From Lasiodiplodia sp. COLG20 (taxonomy: Eukaryota; Ascomycota; Dothideomycetes; Botryosphaeriales; Botryosphaeriaceae): 64,000 nucleotides of DNA. Positions within the stretch are counted from its first letter, which is position 1. Each line of letters begins with the position of its first letter. Below the pieces are notes generated by a model. That model was not told the origin of the DNA. It did no database searches and saw nothing but the letters and a program-made list of their open reading frames with translations. Positions 1 through 10,119 of this stretch are shown here, piece after piece. The stretch is taken from the NCBI GenBank assembly GCA_009801085.1, contig VNWV01000003.1, positions 62,001-126,000 on the forward strand. The letters are read 5' to 3'. Made by a program: the position numbers and the translations under genes.

Positions 1-324
1 GCGCCACTGCGCTGCCCACGTGTCGCCTCACGCAACACGGTCGCCGCTCGCCGCACGACGCAAGACTCGCCGCACGTGCCATCGCCCTGCTAAACGCCCA
101 GTCCTCAATTCGTGGCTGCATTGCCACAACAGCGAAGACAACCTTCTCTCTTGTATGGCTCTTCGGACCAGCTGAAGTACCGGCTGAAAGAGGTTGACAA
201 GCTGAACCGGCCATCGGAACGCGACTTGAGGCTGCTCCGCTTTGGACGCCGCCTCTTGTTCTGGAAAGAGATCAAGCCTGCTACACCTTCCGTGGAGCAA
301 TTGAGACCAGCCTCTGACGGAGCC
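1..324. other. left-edge sequence upstream of the taspase gene
   Basis: No gene is supported here. The reading frame of the downstream taspase gene stays open back to an ATG at 112, which would add 71 residues rich in Arg and Leu with no recognisable domain. I treat the stretch as 5' flank or UTR. Confidence 0.4.
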
Positions 325-2409
325 ATGTCGTACTATGGGGGAAGAGGCCGCAAAGGCGGTGACATATGCGCAATCTTTGTGCATGCTGGAGCAGGCTACC
401 ATAGCATACAGAACGAAGGTTTGCACCTGCAAGCCTGCAATGAGTGAGTCAAATACTTCCAAAGGGCACTCTGCTACCAGTTTCTGAGCCATCCTTTACT
501 AAACCAAAAACCACAGTGCTGCGAAGGCCGCCATGGCAATCCTTCGCAATGGAGGAACCGCGATAGATGCGGTAGAGATTGCGATAAAAATACTCGAGGA
601 CCGCGAAATCACGAACGCCGGCTATGGGAGCAACCTCTCTATGGACGGCATAGTTGAGTGCGACGCTATAGTCGTGGATCATCTCGGACGCAGTGGTGCT
701 GTCGGCGCGGTTGCTCGTGAGTTCAGAGTCGCTCTCCTCGTGAAAACATTCTAACGTTGTGACAGAAATCAAGAATCCCATATCTCTGGCGCGTATGATA
801 CTTGACCGCACAACCAAGCCATTGCTCCTGAAGCGCGTTCCTCCGAATCTTCTCGTTGCTCAAGGTGCAACCGACTTCGCATTTAGCCAAGGCATGCCAG
901 TTCTTCCTTATGATGCAATGGTCTCCCCAGCTGCCCGAGAACGTTGGGTCAAATGGAGGTCTGATTTGGCACATGCGGAACGGAAGACGTCTCGCATCGT
1001 GGGTCCGCCTATAACTCAGCCTGAATACGTCCCTGAGATGTTGGATCCGCTAGAAGAGGAAAGAGAGCGCAAGCGGCTGCGTTCACAGCACACCCAAGCC
1101 ATGCTTCGTGGCATGCCTGCTTCGGCTAAGAGCACCACATCTACTAAATCCACCTCCTCTTCGCCAAACTCGAACATGACGTCAGGGTCTTCTGGGAACT
1201 GCATCTCCACATCAGAATCGTCCTCGGCTGCTCTCAATGAAAGCGGCCCAGAACAAGGCGCGTTCAGAGAGGCAACACAAAACCCCTTGATCAATAGCAC
1301 TCAAACTGTGCCCACGATGGCGTCTCTTTCAGGTAACGATCAAGTTGATAGGAGTTCCACGCCTGATATCAGTATGAGCGACGCCTCCGAACAAGCAGGC
1401 AACCAGATCTACCATGCAGGAGAATCCCGCGAGCGACGGTCTCGAGCGTGGAACGATGGATCGGGGGAAGAGTCGGATTCATCTTGTGCAACACTTCAAC
1501 TTCCGTCTCTTACTCCGACCCCTCCTCCTCAGGAAGCTTTCGAGCAACCTCTTCCAGAGACGCCCATCAAAGAGGGCAGGCGTACTCTTCAGCGTACCTC
1601 CACTGAACTTCGCCACGTCGTTGATCATGCTCCTTTGCCGCCTCCACCAGAACCTCGGCGAGTCTCCAGCCAGGATAATTCAGCTCAGCAGAGGCAAGAT
1701 CAGACCTCCCACCAAGAGCCTCGTCTCGATCTTATAACCGATACTGTTGGTGCCATTGCGGTTGACTGTTATGGCAACATTGCGTGCGGAGCCTCTTCTG
1801 GCGGTATTGGCATGAAATACCAAGGACGGGTCGGCCCTGCGGCACTCGTTGGCGTCGGGGCAGCTGTGGTACCGTGCGATCCCGACGATAGGGACAAAGT
1901 CTCAGTGGCCACTGTTACCAGCGGTACCGGCGAGCACATGGCTACCACAATGGCCGCAACTGTCGGGGCTGAGAGACTTTATCACAGCTTGAAGAAAAAC
2001 AAGGAGAACAAACTGCAGCCCGTATCTGAGGAAGATGCTGTTAAAGGCATGGTTGAGAAGGAGTTTATGGGTAAGAGCACTTTTCCCCTTAGAATTCTGA
2101 CCTTTGACCTTGGATATTCTAGGCCACCCAAGCGTCAAGAATAGTCACTCCGCCGGTGCTATCGGAGCGATGAGCGTCAAGAAGACCCGCGACGGTGTTT
2201 ACTTCTACTTTGCTCACAATACCGACTCCTTTGTAAGTCAAGGCCGCTCGTGAGTTTCCATAGATGATCTCAGGGACTGACATGGGCACCAGGCGTTGGC
2301 ATCCATGCACTCCGATGAAGATAGGCCGACGTGTACCATGTCTCGTAGTGTGGGGCCTGGTATCACAGCTCAAGGTGGTCGCTGCCTGCGTTATAAGCGC
2401 AAGCGGTAG
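325..2409 (+). CDS. taspase-like threonine aspartase (asparaginase-2 / Ntn-hydrolase family)
   Basis: Exons are 325-443, 517-716, 766-2070, 2123-2232 and 2293-2409, giving 616 aa. The N-terminal half has FVHAGAGYHS and a GGTAIDAVE...NAGYGSNL block typical of the asparaginase-2 fold. The second half begins at DTVGAIAVD, where Thr433 matches the residue that becomes the N-terminal nucleophile after self-cleavage in this family. GNIACGASSGGIGMKYQGR and TSGTGEH follow, then GHPSVKNSHSAGAIGAM. About 225 residues rich in Ser, Pro, Thr and charged residues (roughly 202-428) lie between the halves, longer than the loop of human taspase-1 (420 aa in total). Family members are Thr-dependent endopeptidases or isoaspartyl hydrolases; which applies here cannot be told. 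The start is uncertain because an in-frame ATG lies at 112. The gene converges on uS5m. Confidence 0.85.
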
Positions 2410-3318
2410 TTACGGCCCTTATCTCTTACGGGTCTTTTTTGACTGGCGTTTCTCTCTTGAGAGGTGGTCCCTAGATACGTTTGCTTTTCCACAAATCACG
2501 ATACCACAACCTGGCTGCACAGTGGTTGGCTTATGACCTCAGTAGACCCTACATAGCGAAAGGCGTTTGCTCACTTCCTTTATTCTAGTGACCAATTGCA
2601 CACCTATTGCAGCTGTTCTATCCTATATGCCTATCTGGTCAGTGCAATCCGTTTTCTGATTCCTGTGTCGGTGGCTGGTTATGACTATGCATCATTGCTG
2701 CTCCCTATCAGCAGCGCCCCAGCTGTCCGAAGACATAAATGGCAGTGAAACTATTGGACTATGCTACTATGGGGCGGAGTTTCGTGTTGCTGGGCGTTCT
2801 CCCTAGATACTTCGCATCTTGTCAGTGGAAGTGTCCAAAAGGGACGGTCGGGCGGATGCTATCACAGCAAAGTCAAGGTATGCACATGTGCAACGAGTTA
2901 CAGTTACCATAAGACAACTTTCTGCTATGGCTCTGAGCAATTAATCGTTTGTCAAAACCTTGCAATTCTATCTTGACAAGTCTCGCACATATATCCTTGT
3001 GGATACTCGTCACGGGACGATAGGCATCCGCTCCTGTAGTGGTACAGAAAATACACATCAACATATTCAACCCTCCTCTTTCCCGGCCGTAGTTGCGACC
3101 CAGATGTAGATGATATCTCTACCTTTTGCCCCAGCCGTTCATACATCCAATGGCTGTACTCCACCAAGGAATAGGGGTTGCGAAGGTGCACAGCCGCCAT
3201 AATTCCTTGCCCATACTAACCGTCCGCTCCGCCCATTCGCTTTCGCCCGAGGTGCCCGCTCCCTGATTTTTCTGAGCTAATTTTAGTCCGGAAGAAAAGG
3301 ATGGACAGATGAACGATT
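2410..3318. other. convergent intergenic region, taspase / uS5m
   Basis: This holds the 3' flanks of two converging genes. Short open frames are present, but none has recognisable protein content or splice partners. I see nothing else. Confidence 0.6.
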
Positions 3319-4717
3319 TCAATGGACGTTTCCGCCGTAGTACACCTTCCGCACATCGACCAACTTCCTGCCACGAGCGCGAGCGATGTCCTCAGGCAGC
3401 TTTTGGCCGAGCAAGGCTTCCCAAGTAGCTTTGATCGTGTTCATCTTGTTGCGGGAACGGGTGACGCGGGCGGCCAAGTCGTGGATGCCGGCCGCGCGGG
3501 CCATTTCGAAGATCAGGTGCTGGCAACGGAGACCGAAGCCTGGCAAATCACACGAAGTCAGTACTGAAATTTGGGAAACGAGAGAGGAGGGGTTGATTCC
3601 TACCTGGCGGCCTAGCACTGAGCTTCAGCTCGACGGCGCCGACCTTGCCCTCAACTTCGCCGTAGATGGTGCGGCCCTCGTAGCGCACGACGGGCTTCAT
3701 GTTGCGGATAGCGTTCATGACAGATTGGCGGCGGCCATCTTCGGGTTCGGTACTCTTTCCCTCGCCAATGCCGAGCATTCCGTTACCGTCGCCGGCGATG
3801 GTCAAGTAGTACATGGACGATACCTTGCCGAGGCGGGTCTGGTTGACGACACGGCGGACGACAAGAGTCTTGAGGCGCAAGCGGCGAATCTCGCCCTTGC
3901 TCATGCCTGTCTGCTTTGTCAGGCGGGCCATGTTTGCCTCCTCATCGCCTTCGCCGCTGCCGCCGCCAGAACCCGCCCTCGGCGCTAGCTCATCGATCTT
4001 GGGCAGCTCGGGCGCCAGCACGGTGTAGCTGTCGTCCTCGAGCGCACGGTAGCCCTCCTCGCTGTTGGCGTGCATGAAGGTACGCGGATTGTCCAGGAAC
4101 TGCAGATACCGCACGCGACTCTTCTCCTCTTCCTCCTTCTCGGCGCGCGTGCCGGGCTGAATGCCAAGCGCCTCGACGCGCTCGGCCTCCTGGACGTAGA
4201 ACATGGCCAGCAGCTCAGACATCTCGTCTTCAGTACGCGGACGGATGCTGTAATCGGCGTAGGGGTCGAGCTCGGCCTTCTGCGGCTTGTCCAGCACGGG
4301 CTGCAGTCGGCGCAGGTCGTCGATCTGGTACTTGAGCGCCATCGGGTCCCAATCGCGGTTGTTGTTGGGACTCTTCCAGCCCTGCACGAACAGATCGCGC
4401 GGATCCAGTGCCTGCTCGCCTGCCTCAATGGCGGCCAGCTGCTCAGGAGTGTACTTGGCCGCCAGCACTTCCTTGTCCTTCTCGCTAAACGTCGGGAATT
4501 CGGACCCCGCGACTTCCTGCAAGCGCTTCATGTCTTCGACTTTGATGGACGGGTAGTGCGGCCTTCGCCGCTTGCTGTGCGCAGGCGACGCGTGGAATTG
4601 GCGGCGGAGGAGGGTGGTGCTATCTGCGGAGGCGGCGGCGGTGGGCGTTGTTGCGGACCTGGCGGCCGCGGATGCTCGTGCGAAGAGACATCTTGCAGGG
4701 CGGACGGCGGTGCTCAT
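3319..4717 (-). CDS. MRPS5: mitochondrial small-subunit ribosomal protein uS5m
   Basis: Two exons (complement 4717-3604 and 3539-3319) encode 444 aa, joined through a GGC glycine codon. The first ~45 residues are Arg/Ala/Ser-rich with almost no acidic residues, a mitochondrial presequence. The S5 region follows around residues 275-400: an RRLRLKTLVVRRVVNQTRLG block, then YYLTIAGDGNGMLGIGEGKS and NMKPVVRYEGRTIYG, and the C-terminal lobe with ARAAGIHDLAARVTRSRN. uS5 lies at the mRNA entrance of the small subunit and contributes to decoding accuracy. The ~270-residue N-terminal extension is usual for fungal mitochondrial forms. The gene is head-to-head with TRM2. The ATG at 4717 gives the presequence directly. 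Confidence 0.9.
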
Positions 4718-5017
4718 GGCGGGAGCCGGTGGTCAATGCCCGAATCGGAGGCGATTGAGGCGGGCCGGGGGCCGTTGGGGGCGGGGGGCGCACGGTAGAC
4801 GATGGTGTTGACAACCGGGAGCGGTGGTGTAGGTGCGCTACTTCGGCGAAAGAGCTCACGCGTATCAGCGCTTCTTTTTCGGTGGTCGAAAAATTAAGCT
4901 TTTTTGGGGCCGCAAATCCGCCCGCGTCAGCACATCCAATCGCAGCCCGCCGTTTTCCTCTGACTGAACTTCGTCTGCACTTTTTTTCCCTGACGGTCCC
5001 CGAGCGCCAGCACGTGG
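4718..5017. promoter_or_regulatory. 300-bp bidirectional promoter region, uS5m / TRM2
   Basis: The two divergent start codons are 300 bp apart, so the segment must carry both 5' UTRs and both core promoters. The uS5m side is very GC-rich and the centre has T-rich runs. Assignment as a shared promoter is inferred from layout alone. Confidence 0.5.
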
Positions 5018-6790
5018 ATGAACGCCTTCACCGGACGCACTGCCCTGCAGACTTTGGTAAGAGCCAGCTGCGCTTTTCCACGCCGCCGCCAGTACACCAT
5101 GGCTTCTCCCGCCGACAACGTCGCCCCCGTCGAGAGCAACGGCCGCAAAAGGGCTTTTGAGGGTGCCCGCAACTACCGTTTCAAGAAGCAAAAGAAAGAG
5201 AAGGACCAGAAGCAGTCAGTACTGAAGACCGAGGGCACCCATGAGGAGGTTCTGCTGAAAGACGTCGAGGCGCTGCTGAGAAAACATTCAATCATCGACG
5301 CTCCGTCCGAACCCAACGCTGAGGCGAATGGAGAACCAAGCCCTGCCTCACTCCCGGATCCTTTCACCGAGGTTGAACTCACGGTGCAGGAAATCTCTTC
5401 GACTGGTGACGGGCTTGCACTGGCTCCGAACTCGAAGCAAGTGTTCGTCGTTCCCTTTACTACTCCTGGCGATAAGGTCAAGGCCAAGGTCGTGAAGCAC
5501 TTCACAAAGGAGGGCTACACCTTGACAGACTTCATCCAGGTCCTCAGCCCAGGATCTCTAAGAAATGACTCACTTGTAAACTGCAAGTACTTTTCCTCTT
5601 GCTCCGGCTGCCAATTCCAAATGCTGCCGTATGAGGCGCAGCTGGCACATAAGAAGACTATTGTCGAAAAAGCCTACAAGAACTTCTCCGACTTGGTACC
5701 AGAGCTTGTGCCAGCGGTTGCCGACACAATTGGCTCCCCCCTGCAGTTTGGCTACCGCACCAAGCTAACCCCGCACTTTGATGGCCCGCCGGGCAAGAAG
5801 AGGAGTGATGGCCGCCATGGCATCCGGAGAAAGTTTGAACAAGTTCCGCCCATTGGTTTCATGAAGAAAGGGACCCGCCAGACTCTTGACATTGAGGACT
5901 GCCCCATTGGTACCGATGCTGTCCGCATGGGAATGCAGAGCGAGAGAAAGCGTGTGGCGGCCGAGTTGGACAAGTACAGCAAAGGCGCCACAATCCTCCT
6001 CCGCGAGAGCACCAAACGCCTCCCCAAAGACCCGGCGCCACTGCCACGCAACGATGCCATCCTGGAGGACCGCGGCGCACATTTCCACGAGAAAACCTGT
6101 GTCACGGACCAGAAGGGCCGCACGACAGAGTATATCGACGACTTCAAGTTCGAGAACCCGGCCGGCGCCTTCTTCCAGAACAACAACTCTATCCTCCCCA
6201 AATTTACCCAGTACATCCGCGACCGTATCCTTCCCCGGGGAACCGACCCTGCGGACCCTAACCGCAAGATCAAGCACCTCATCGACGCTTACTCCGGCTC
6301 CGGGCTCTTCACCATTACTCTCTCGCAAATGTTCAAGAAGTCGCTCGGCATCGACATCTCGTCCTCGTCGATCGAGTTTGCGTCGACGAACGCGCGTCTC
6401 AACAACCTCGCCGAGGACCATGCCGCCTTCATCGCCGCCGACGCCGCCAACCTATTCGCATCCATCGAGACCCCTGCCGACGAGACTGTCGTTGTCATCG
6501 ATCCTCCGCGTAAGGGCTGCGACGATCTGTTCCTCCGTCAGCTGCTGAGATACAGCCCTGCCCGCGTCGTCTACGTGAGTTGCAACGTGCACACCCAGGC
6601 GAGAGACGTAGGCATTCTTGTCAATGGTATGGAAGGCGTGGATGGTGGTTTTGGACCCGGTAAGGGCGTGTATGAGATCGAAAGCTTGGTGGGCTTCGAC
6701 TTCTTCCCGCAGACGGGGCACGTGGAGGGCGTGGCAGTGCTGCAGAGGAGGAACGAAGCAGCGCCGGTTGAGGTGGGGAGGGGGGCATGA
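5018..6790 (+). CDS. TRM2: tRNA (uracil-54-C5)-methyltransferase TRM2
   Basis: A single exon of 590 aa. A TRAM/OB-like region lies around residues 110-190 (TVQEISSTGDGLALAP...VVPFTTPGDKV). Next come the cysteine-rich YFSSCSGCQFQMLPYEAQ segment, NPAGAFFQNNN, and the SAM-binding LIDAYSGSGLFTITLS with IDISSSSIEFA. The catalytic region has DPPRKG (Asp495) and VYVSCN with the nucleophile Cys522. The family makes m5U54 in tRNA. The first 27 residues (MNAFTGRTALQTLVRASCAF...) are rich in Arg, Ala and Thr and look like a mitochondrial presequence. A second in-frame ATG at 5099 would start a form without it. Dual targeting is inferred. Confidence 0.92.
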   Translation: MNAFTGRTALQTLVRASCAFPRRRQYTMASPADNVAPVESNGRKRAFEGARNYRFKKQKKEKDQKQSVLKTEGTHEEVLLKDVEALLRKHSIIDAPSEPNAEANGEPSPASLPDPFTEVELTVQEISSTGDGLALAPNSKQVFVVPFTTPGDKVKAKVVKHFTKEGYTLTDFIQVLSPGSLRNDSLVNCKYFSSCSGCQFQMLPYEAQLAHKKTIVEKAYKNFSDLVPELVPAVADTIGSPLQFGYRTKLTPHFDGPPGKKRSDGRHGIRRKFEQVPPIGFMKKGTRQTLDIEDCPIGTDAVRMGMQSERKRVAAELDKYSKGATILLRESTKRLPKDPAPLPRNDAILEDRGAHFHEKTCVTDQKGRTTEYIDDFKFENPAGAFFQNNNSILPKFTQYIRDRILPRGTDPADPNRKIKHLIDAYSGSGLFTITLSQMFKKSLGIDISSSSIEFASTNARLNNLAEDHAAFIAADAANLFASIETPADETVVVIDPPRKGCDDLFLRQLLRYSPARVVYVSCNVHTQARDVGILVNGMEGVDGGFGPGKGVYEIESLVGFDFFPQTGHVEGVAVLQRRNEAAPVEVGRGA

Positions 6791-7634
6791 GGAAGAGGTG
6801 GATCAAAAGAGATATAGATATATGGTGGGATAGGTTTCATACAACAGCGGACTCATTACACGTCTTTTCAGCGGAAACACGACTCTCTTTTTGGATGCTT
6901 CGATTCATTTGTCTATTACTCATCACCACGCCTGCTTCTGCGATTCACATTCGCCGGTCCTCCATATCCGCCTCGTCAGTTTGTTGTCCGGTAAACGTGG
7001 TCATGTCCGAATCTAACGGAGTCCAGGCGTCGTCTCTAATAGAGTTAACATGCCGCGGCTCGGCTAAAATCGCCGGGTAGGTAAGCGCGGGACCGAAGGA
7101 CTAAATTAGCAAGAAGTTTGCCGACTGGTCTAACATGAACCTCTTGATAGCAGAGACGGCCGGCGAATTCGAGATGGCTTCCAAAGGGCCTCGGCATCTT
7201 CAACGGGCGATGCAACGCCAATCGTCGCGATTAAAACCAGTTCACCGCCGGAGCAGCGCATCCGGCTTACTGGCAGACATCAGCGAAAGAGTGAGTGCAT
7301 CCCGAGCAGTATTGGCTACATGCCATGTTTGTTTTGGCCAGAACCCACTGTCTATTTCTATCGCTGCTGACCAGAAGCGAACCCAAGATGATCATTAGGA
7401 CGCAACTGCGGGGTAGCTTGCCCAGAGTCCGTCAGCACTAGGCGATTTTCCCTAAATGGGAAATAAAGATGCACACTGGGAGGTGATGGGGGGCTAAGAC
7501 GCAGCCATAAGCAGCCAGTCCACGTATATGCTCAGCATAAAAGCGCAGGGCACAACCTGAAGGTAGAGGAACAGCTTGCTCGTCTTTTCCTCCGCACTCT
7601 GGCCGCCAAATCCTATCAACAGCCAAGCATCACA
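6791..7634. other. intergenic region, TRM2 / GMC oxidoreductase
   Basis: This contains the TRM2 3' flank and the GMC gene promoter. A TATA-like CATAAAAG lies at 7536-7543, about 90 bp before the GMC start codon. No coding signal is supported; the short open frame at 7135-7398 has no recognisable content. Confidence 0.55.
7536..7543 (+). promoter_or_regulatory. TATA-like element upstream of GMC oxidoreductase
   Basis: CATAAAAG sits about 90 bp before the ATG at 7635. The spacing suits a fungal TATA element, but the motif is short and could be chance. Confidence 0.3.
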
Positions 7635-9861
7635 ATGGGTGACGCAACAAAGGGTACCAACGGCATTGGCGGTGCCTCTCATACCCTCCCTGCTCTCGTC
7701 CCGTCGGCGTCGACATTTCTTGAGCAGGATTACGACTACGTCATTATCGGCGGCGGCACAGCAGGCCTCGTGCTTGCTGCGCGGCTGACGGAGAATCCGG
7801 ATGTCAGTGTTGGCGTGTTAGAAGCCGGAAAGAACAAACTCAACGATCCCCTTGTCGACACTCCTGGGCTATTCATGCAAATGCTGGGGAACCCTGAATA
7901 TGACTGGAACTGGAAGACTACGCCGCAGGCGAGTTTGCTCCTAACCCCTGTCTGTTCTTGGCTGGCTGACTTGTGTGAGAATAGGAGGGTACTGGTGGCC
8001 TAGTGCACAATGTAGCTCGCGGAAAGGTGCTCGGGGGGTCTAGTGGCATCAATTACATGATGTGGGTACCCTTGGCGGTAAGAAGGCATGTTTGCTTGTG
8101 ACTGAGAAACCTCGCACCACAGGTACGTTCGCGGCTCGGAGCGCGACTACGATGACTGGGCGGTCTTAGCCGACGACCCAGGCTGGGGCTTCGCGAACAT
8201 GCGCCAATACATCACCAAGCATCAGACGCTGGAGCCGATTCCGGACAGCATAACCAACCGCGTGGCCATGTCCACTGTTGACGTCAATCACGGTTTGTAG
8301 ATCCGCAGTTCACCGCACTAACGCGCCGAAACTCACGCTTCTACAGGCACCTCTGGCCCCATCCATACCTCGTTCAACGACACACGGCTCGACATCGAGG
8401 ACGCTTTCATCCTCGGTGCAGACCAAGCGGCTGGCATCACTAAAAAACCCGTCGACGCATGGGGCGGTGACCACTACGGCTTCTACAATGGCCTGGGCAG
8501 TGTATACCGAACAGGACCGCTCGCCGGGAAGCGCAGCTACGCGGCGCGCGGCTACTTTGAAGCCAACGCCTCCCGACCGAACCTCAAGGTCCTCTGCGAG
8601 GCGCCTGCATCCTCCATTATCCTCGACGCTGATAATAGGAACGCGGTGGGGGTGGCATTTACGCACCGGGGGGAGAGGCACGAGGTGAGGGCTCGGAGAG
8701 AGGTTCTGCTGTGCGCCGGCGCGATCCAGTCTCCGCAGGTGTTGGAGCTGTCGGGCATTGGAAAACCGGAGGTGCTCAGGAAGGCAGGCGTCGAAGTCAA
8801 GGTCGATCTGCCGAATGTGGGCGAGAATTTCCAAGACCATGTCGTTGCGGGCGTTGGGTATGAGCTTGCGCCGGGAATTATCTCAGGGGATAGCCTGTGG
8901 CATCCGGATGCAATGGCTGAGGCACAAAAGGCCTTGATGGAGCATTCGCTTGGCCCGTTGACAGCCACTGCGAGCGGGCAGGGATTTGTCAGGTAAGGCT
9001 TGTGTTCTGGGGAAATGGCGAGAGCTGACACGGGCTGGATGCAGCTACAAGCAACTGGCGACCGAAGAAGAACTCAACGAGACGATCGCTAGCATCCGCG
9101 AGACGCAGAAGACATCGTCACGTACGTCTCAGATTCCATAAGGCACTTACAAGATCTCTGACCCCTGTTAGCCTTCCAACAACGTCAACTCGACCTTATT
9201 GTCGACCATCTCAAAGACGACAGATCGGCCAATATTCAGTACATCCTCATTCCGGCCAAGGCCAACTTGTCCGACGAGTCCATAATGGACCAGTCCAAGA
9301 TGTGGTTGCCCGGGAACCCGGAGAAGCCTCAAATCGTCTGGGGTTGCGCCTTACAGTACCCCGTGTCTCGAGGCTCTGTGCACATCACGAGTGCCGGTAA
9401 GAATATCATCCATCCCCTTTCAAAAAAATCTCATCTCCCCCAACCACTGACACGAAGACACCACAGACCCCACAGCCCCACCAAACATCGACCCCTCTTA
9501 CCTCAGCCACCCCGCCGACGTCGCCGTCCTCGCGTCAGGCATGAAGCTCGCCGACCGCATTGCCAACTCGCCCGCCTTGGCGCCGCTGTTGGGTGCGCGC
9601 ACCAGCCCCGCGCCCGACGTCGACCTGCAGCAGACGGCTGCGGCCGCGCGCGCCGTGCGCGCCTGGAGCATCGGCGAGTACCACGTTGCGGGCGGTTGCG
9701 CCATGGGCGATACCGTGGATAGCAAGCTGCGCGTGAAAGGAGTGGGGAACCTGAGGGTCATCGATGCGAGCGTGTTTCCGAGTCACGTTAGTGGAAACTG
9801 CCAGAGTAGTGTGTATGCGCTGGCGGAGAGGGCGGCGGACTTGGTCAAGGAAGTATGGTGA
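7635..9861 (+). CDS. GMC (glucose-methanol-choline) family FAD oxidoreductase
   Basis: Seven exons (7635-7928, 7985-8061, 8123-8292, 8347-8992, 9045-9121, 9172-9396, 9467-9861) encode 627 aa. The ADP-binding fold is [18 protein letters not shown] with GGGTAG near residues 39-44. GMC signature 1 is [19 protein letters not shown], reassembled across two introns, and signature 2 is [15 protein letters not shown]. The C-terminal active-site strand [11 protein letters not shown] supplies the conserved His; [20 protein letters not shown] carries the second position, apparently Asn. No secretion signal is visible, so the enzyme may be intracellular. The substrate is not predictable; relatives oxidise alcohols, aldehydes or sugars. 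The first intron has a GC donor (CAG|GCGAGT). The gene converges on an MFS transporter 258 bp away. Confidence 0.92.
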
Positions 9862-10119
9862 GCTTGCGGTTGGTCAGAAGCGTCACGGCGGTGAAGTGGT
9901 TTCTTACTGGACTCGGGTACTTTCTAGTTAAGAGGCAACATCTTTTCGTATATATTGACTGCTTCATTAAGATGACGCACATAAACTATCCACTGGAGCA
10001 TGAAACTAATGACACGTGCAACTCTGCACGTCAGGACTCATAGACCTGCTCGCCCAGCCAGTCTGTTCGAATGAGGCGAGGAGGCGGTCGCCGTATGTGA
10101 TCGTCCAAGGCGTCTTCAC

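Noticed and set aside
28..492. 154-codon minus-strand open frame at the left edge
   Set aside because: It overlaps the conserved first exons of the taspase gene, is cysteine/arginine-rich without domain, and is explained by GC-rich codon shadowing.
2761..2976. Small plus-strand open frame between taspase and uS5m
   Set aside because: Composition is not protein-like, it has no splice partner, and it lies between two converging 3' ends.
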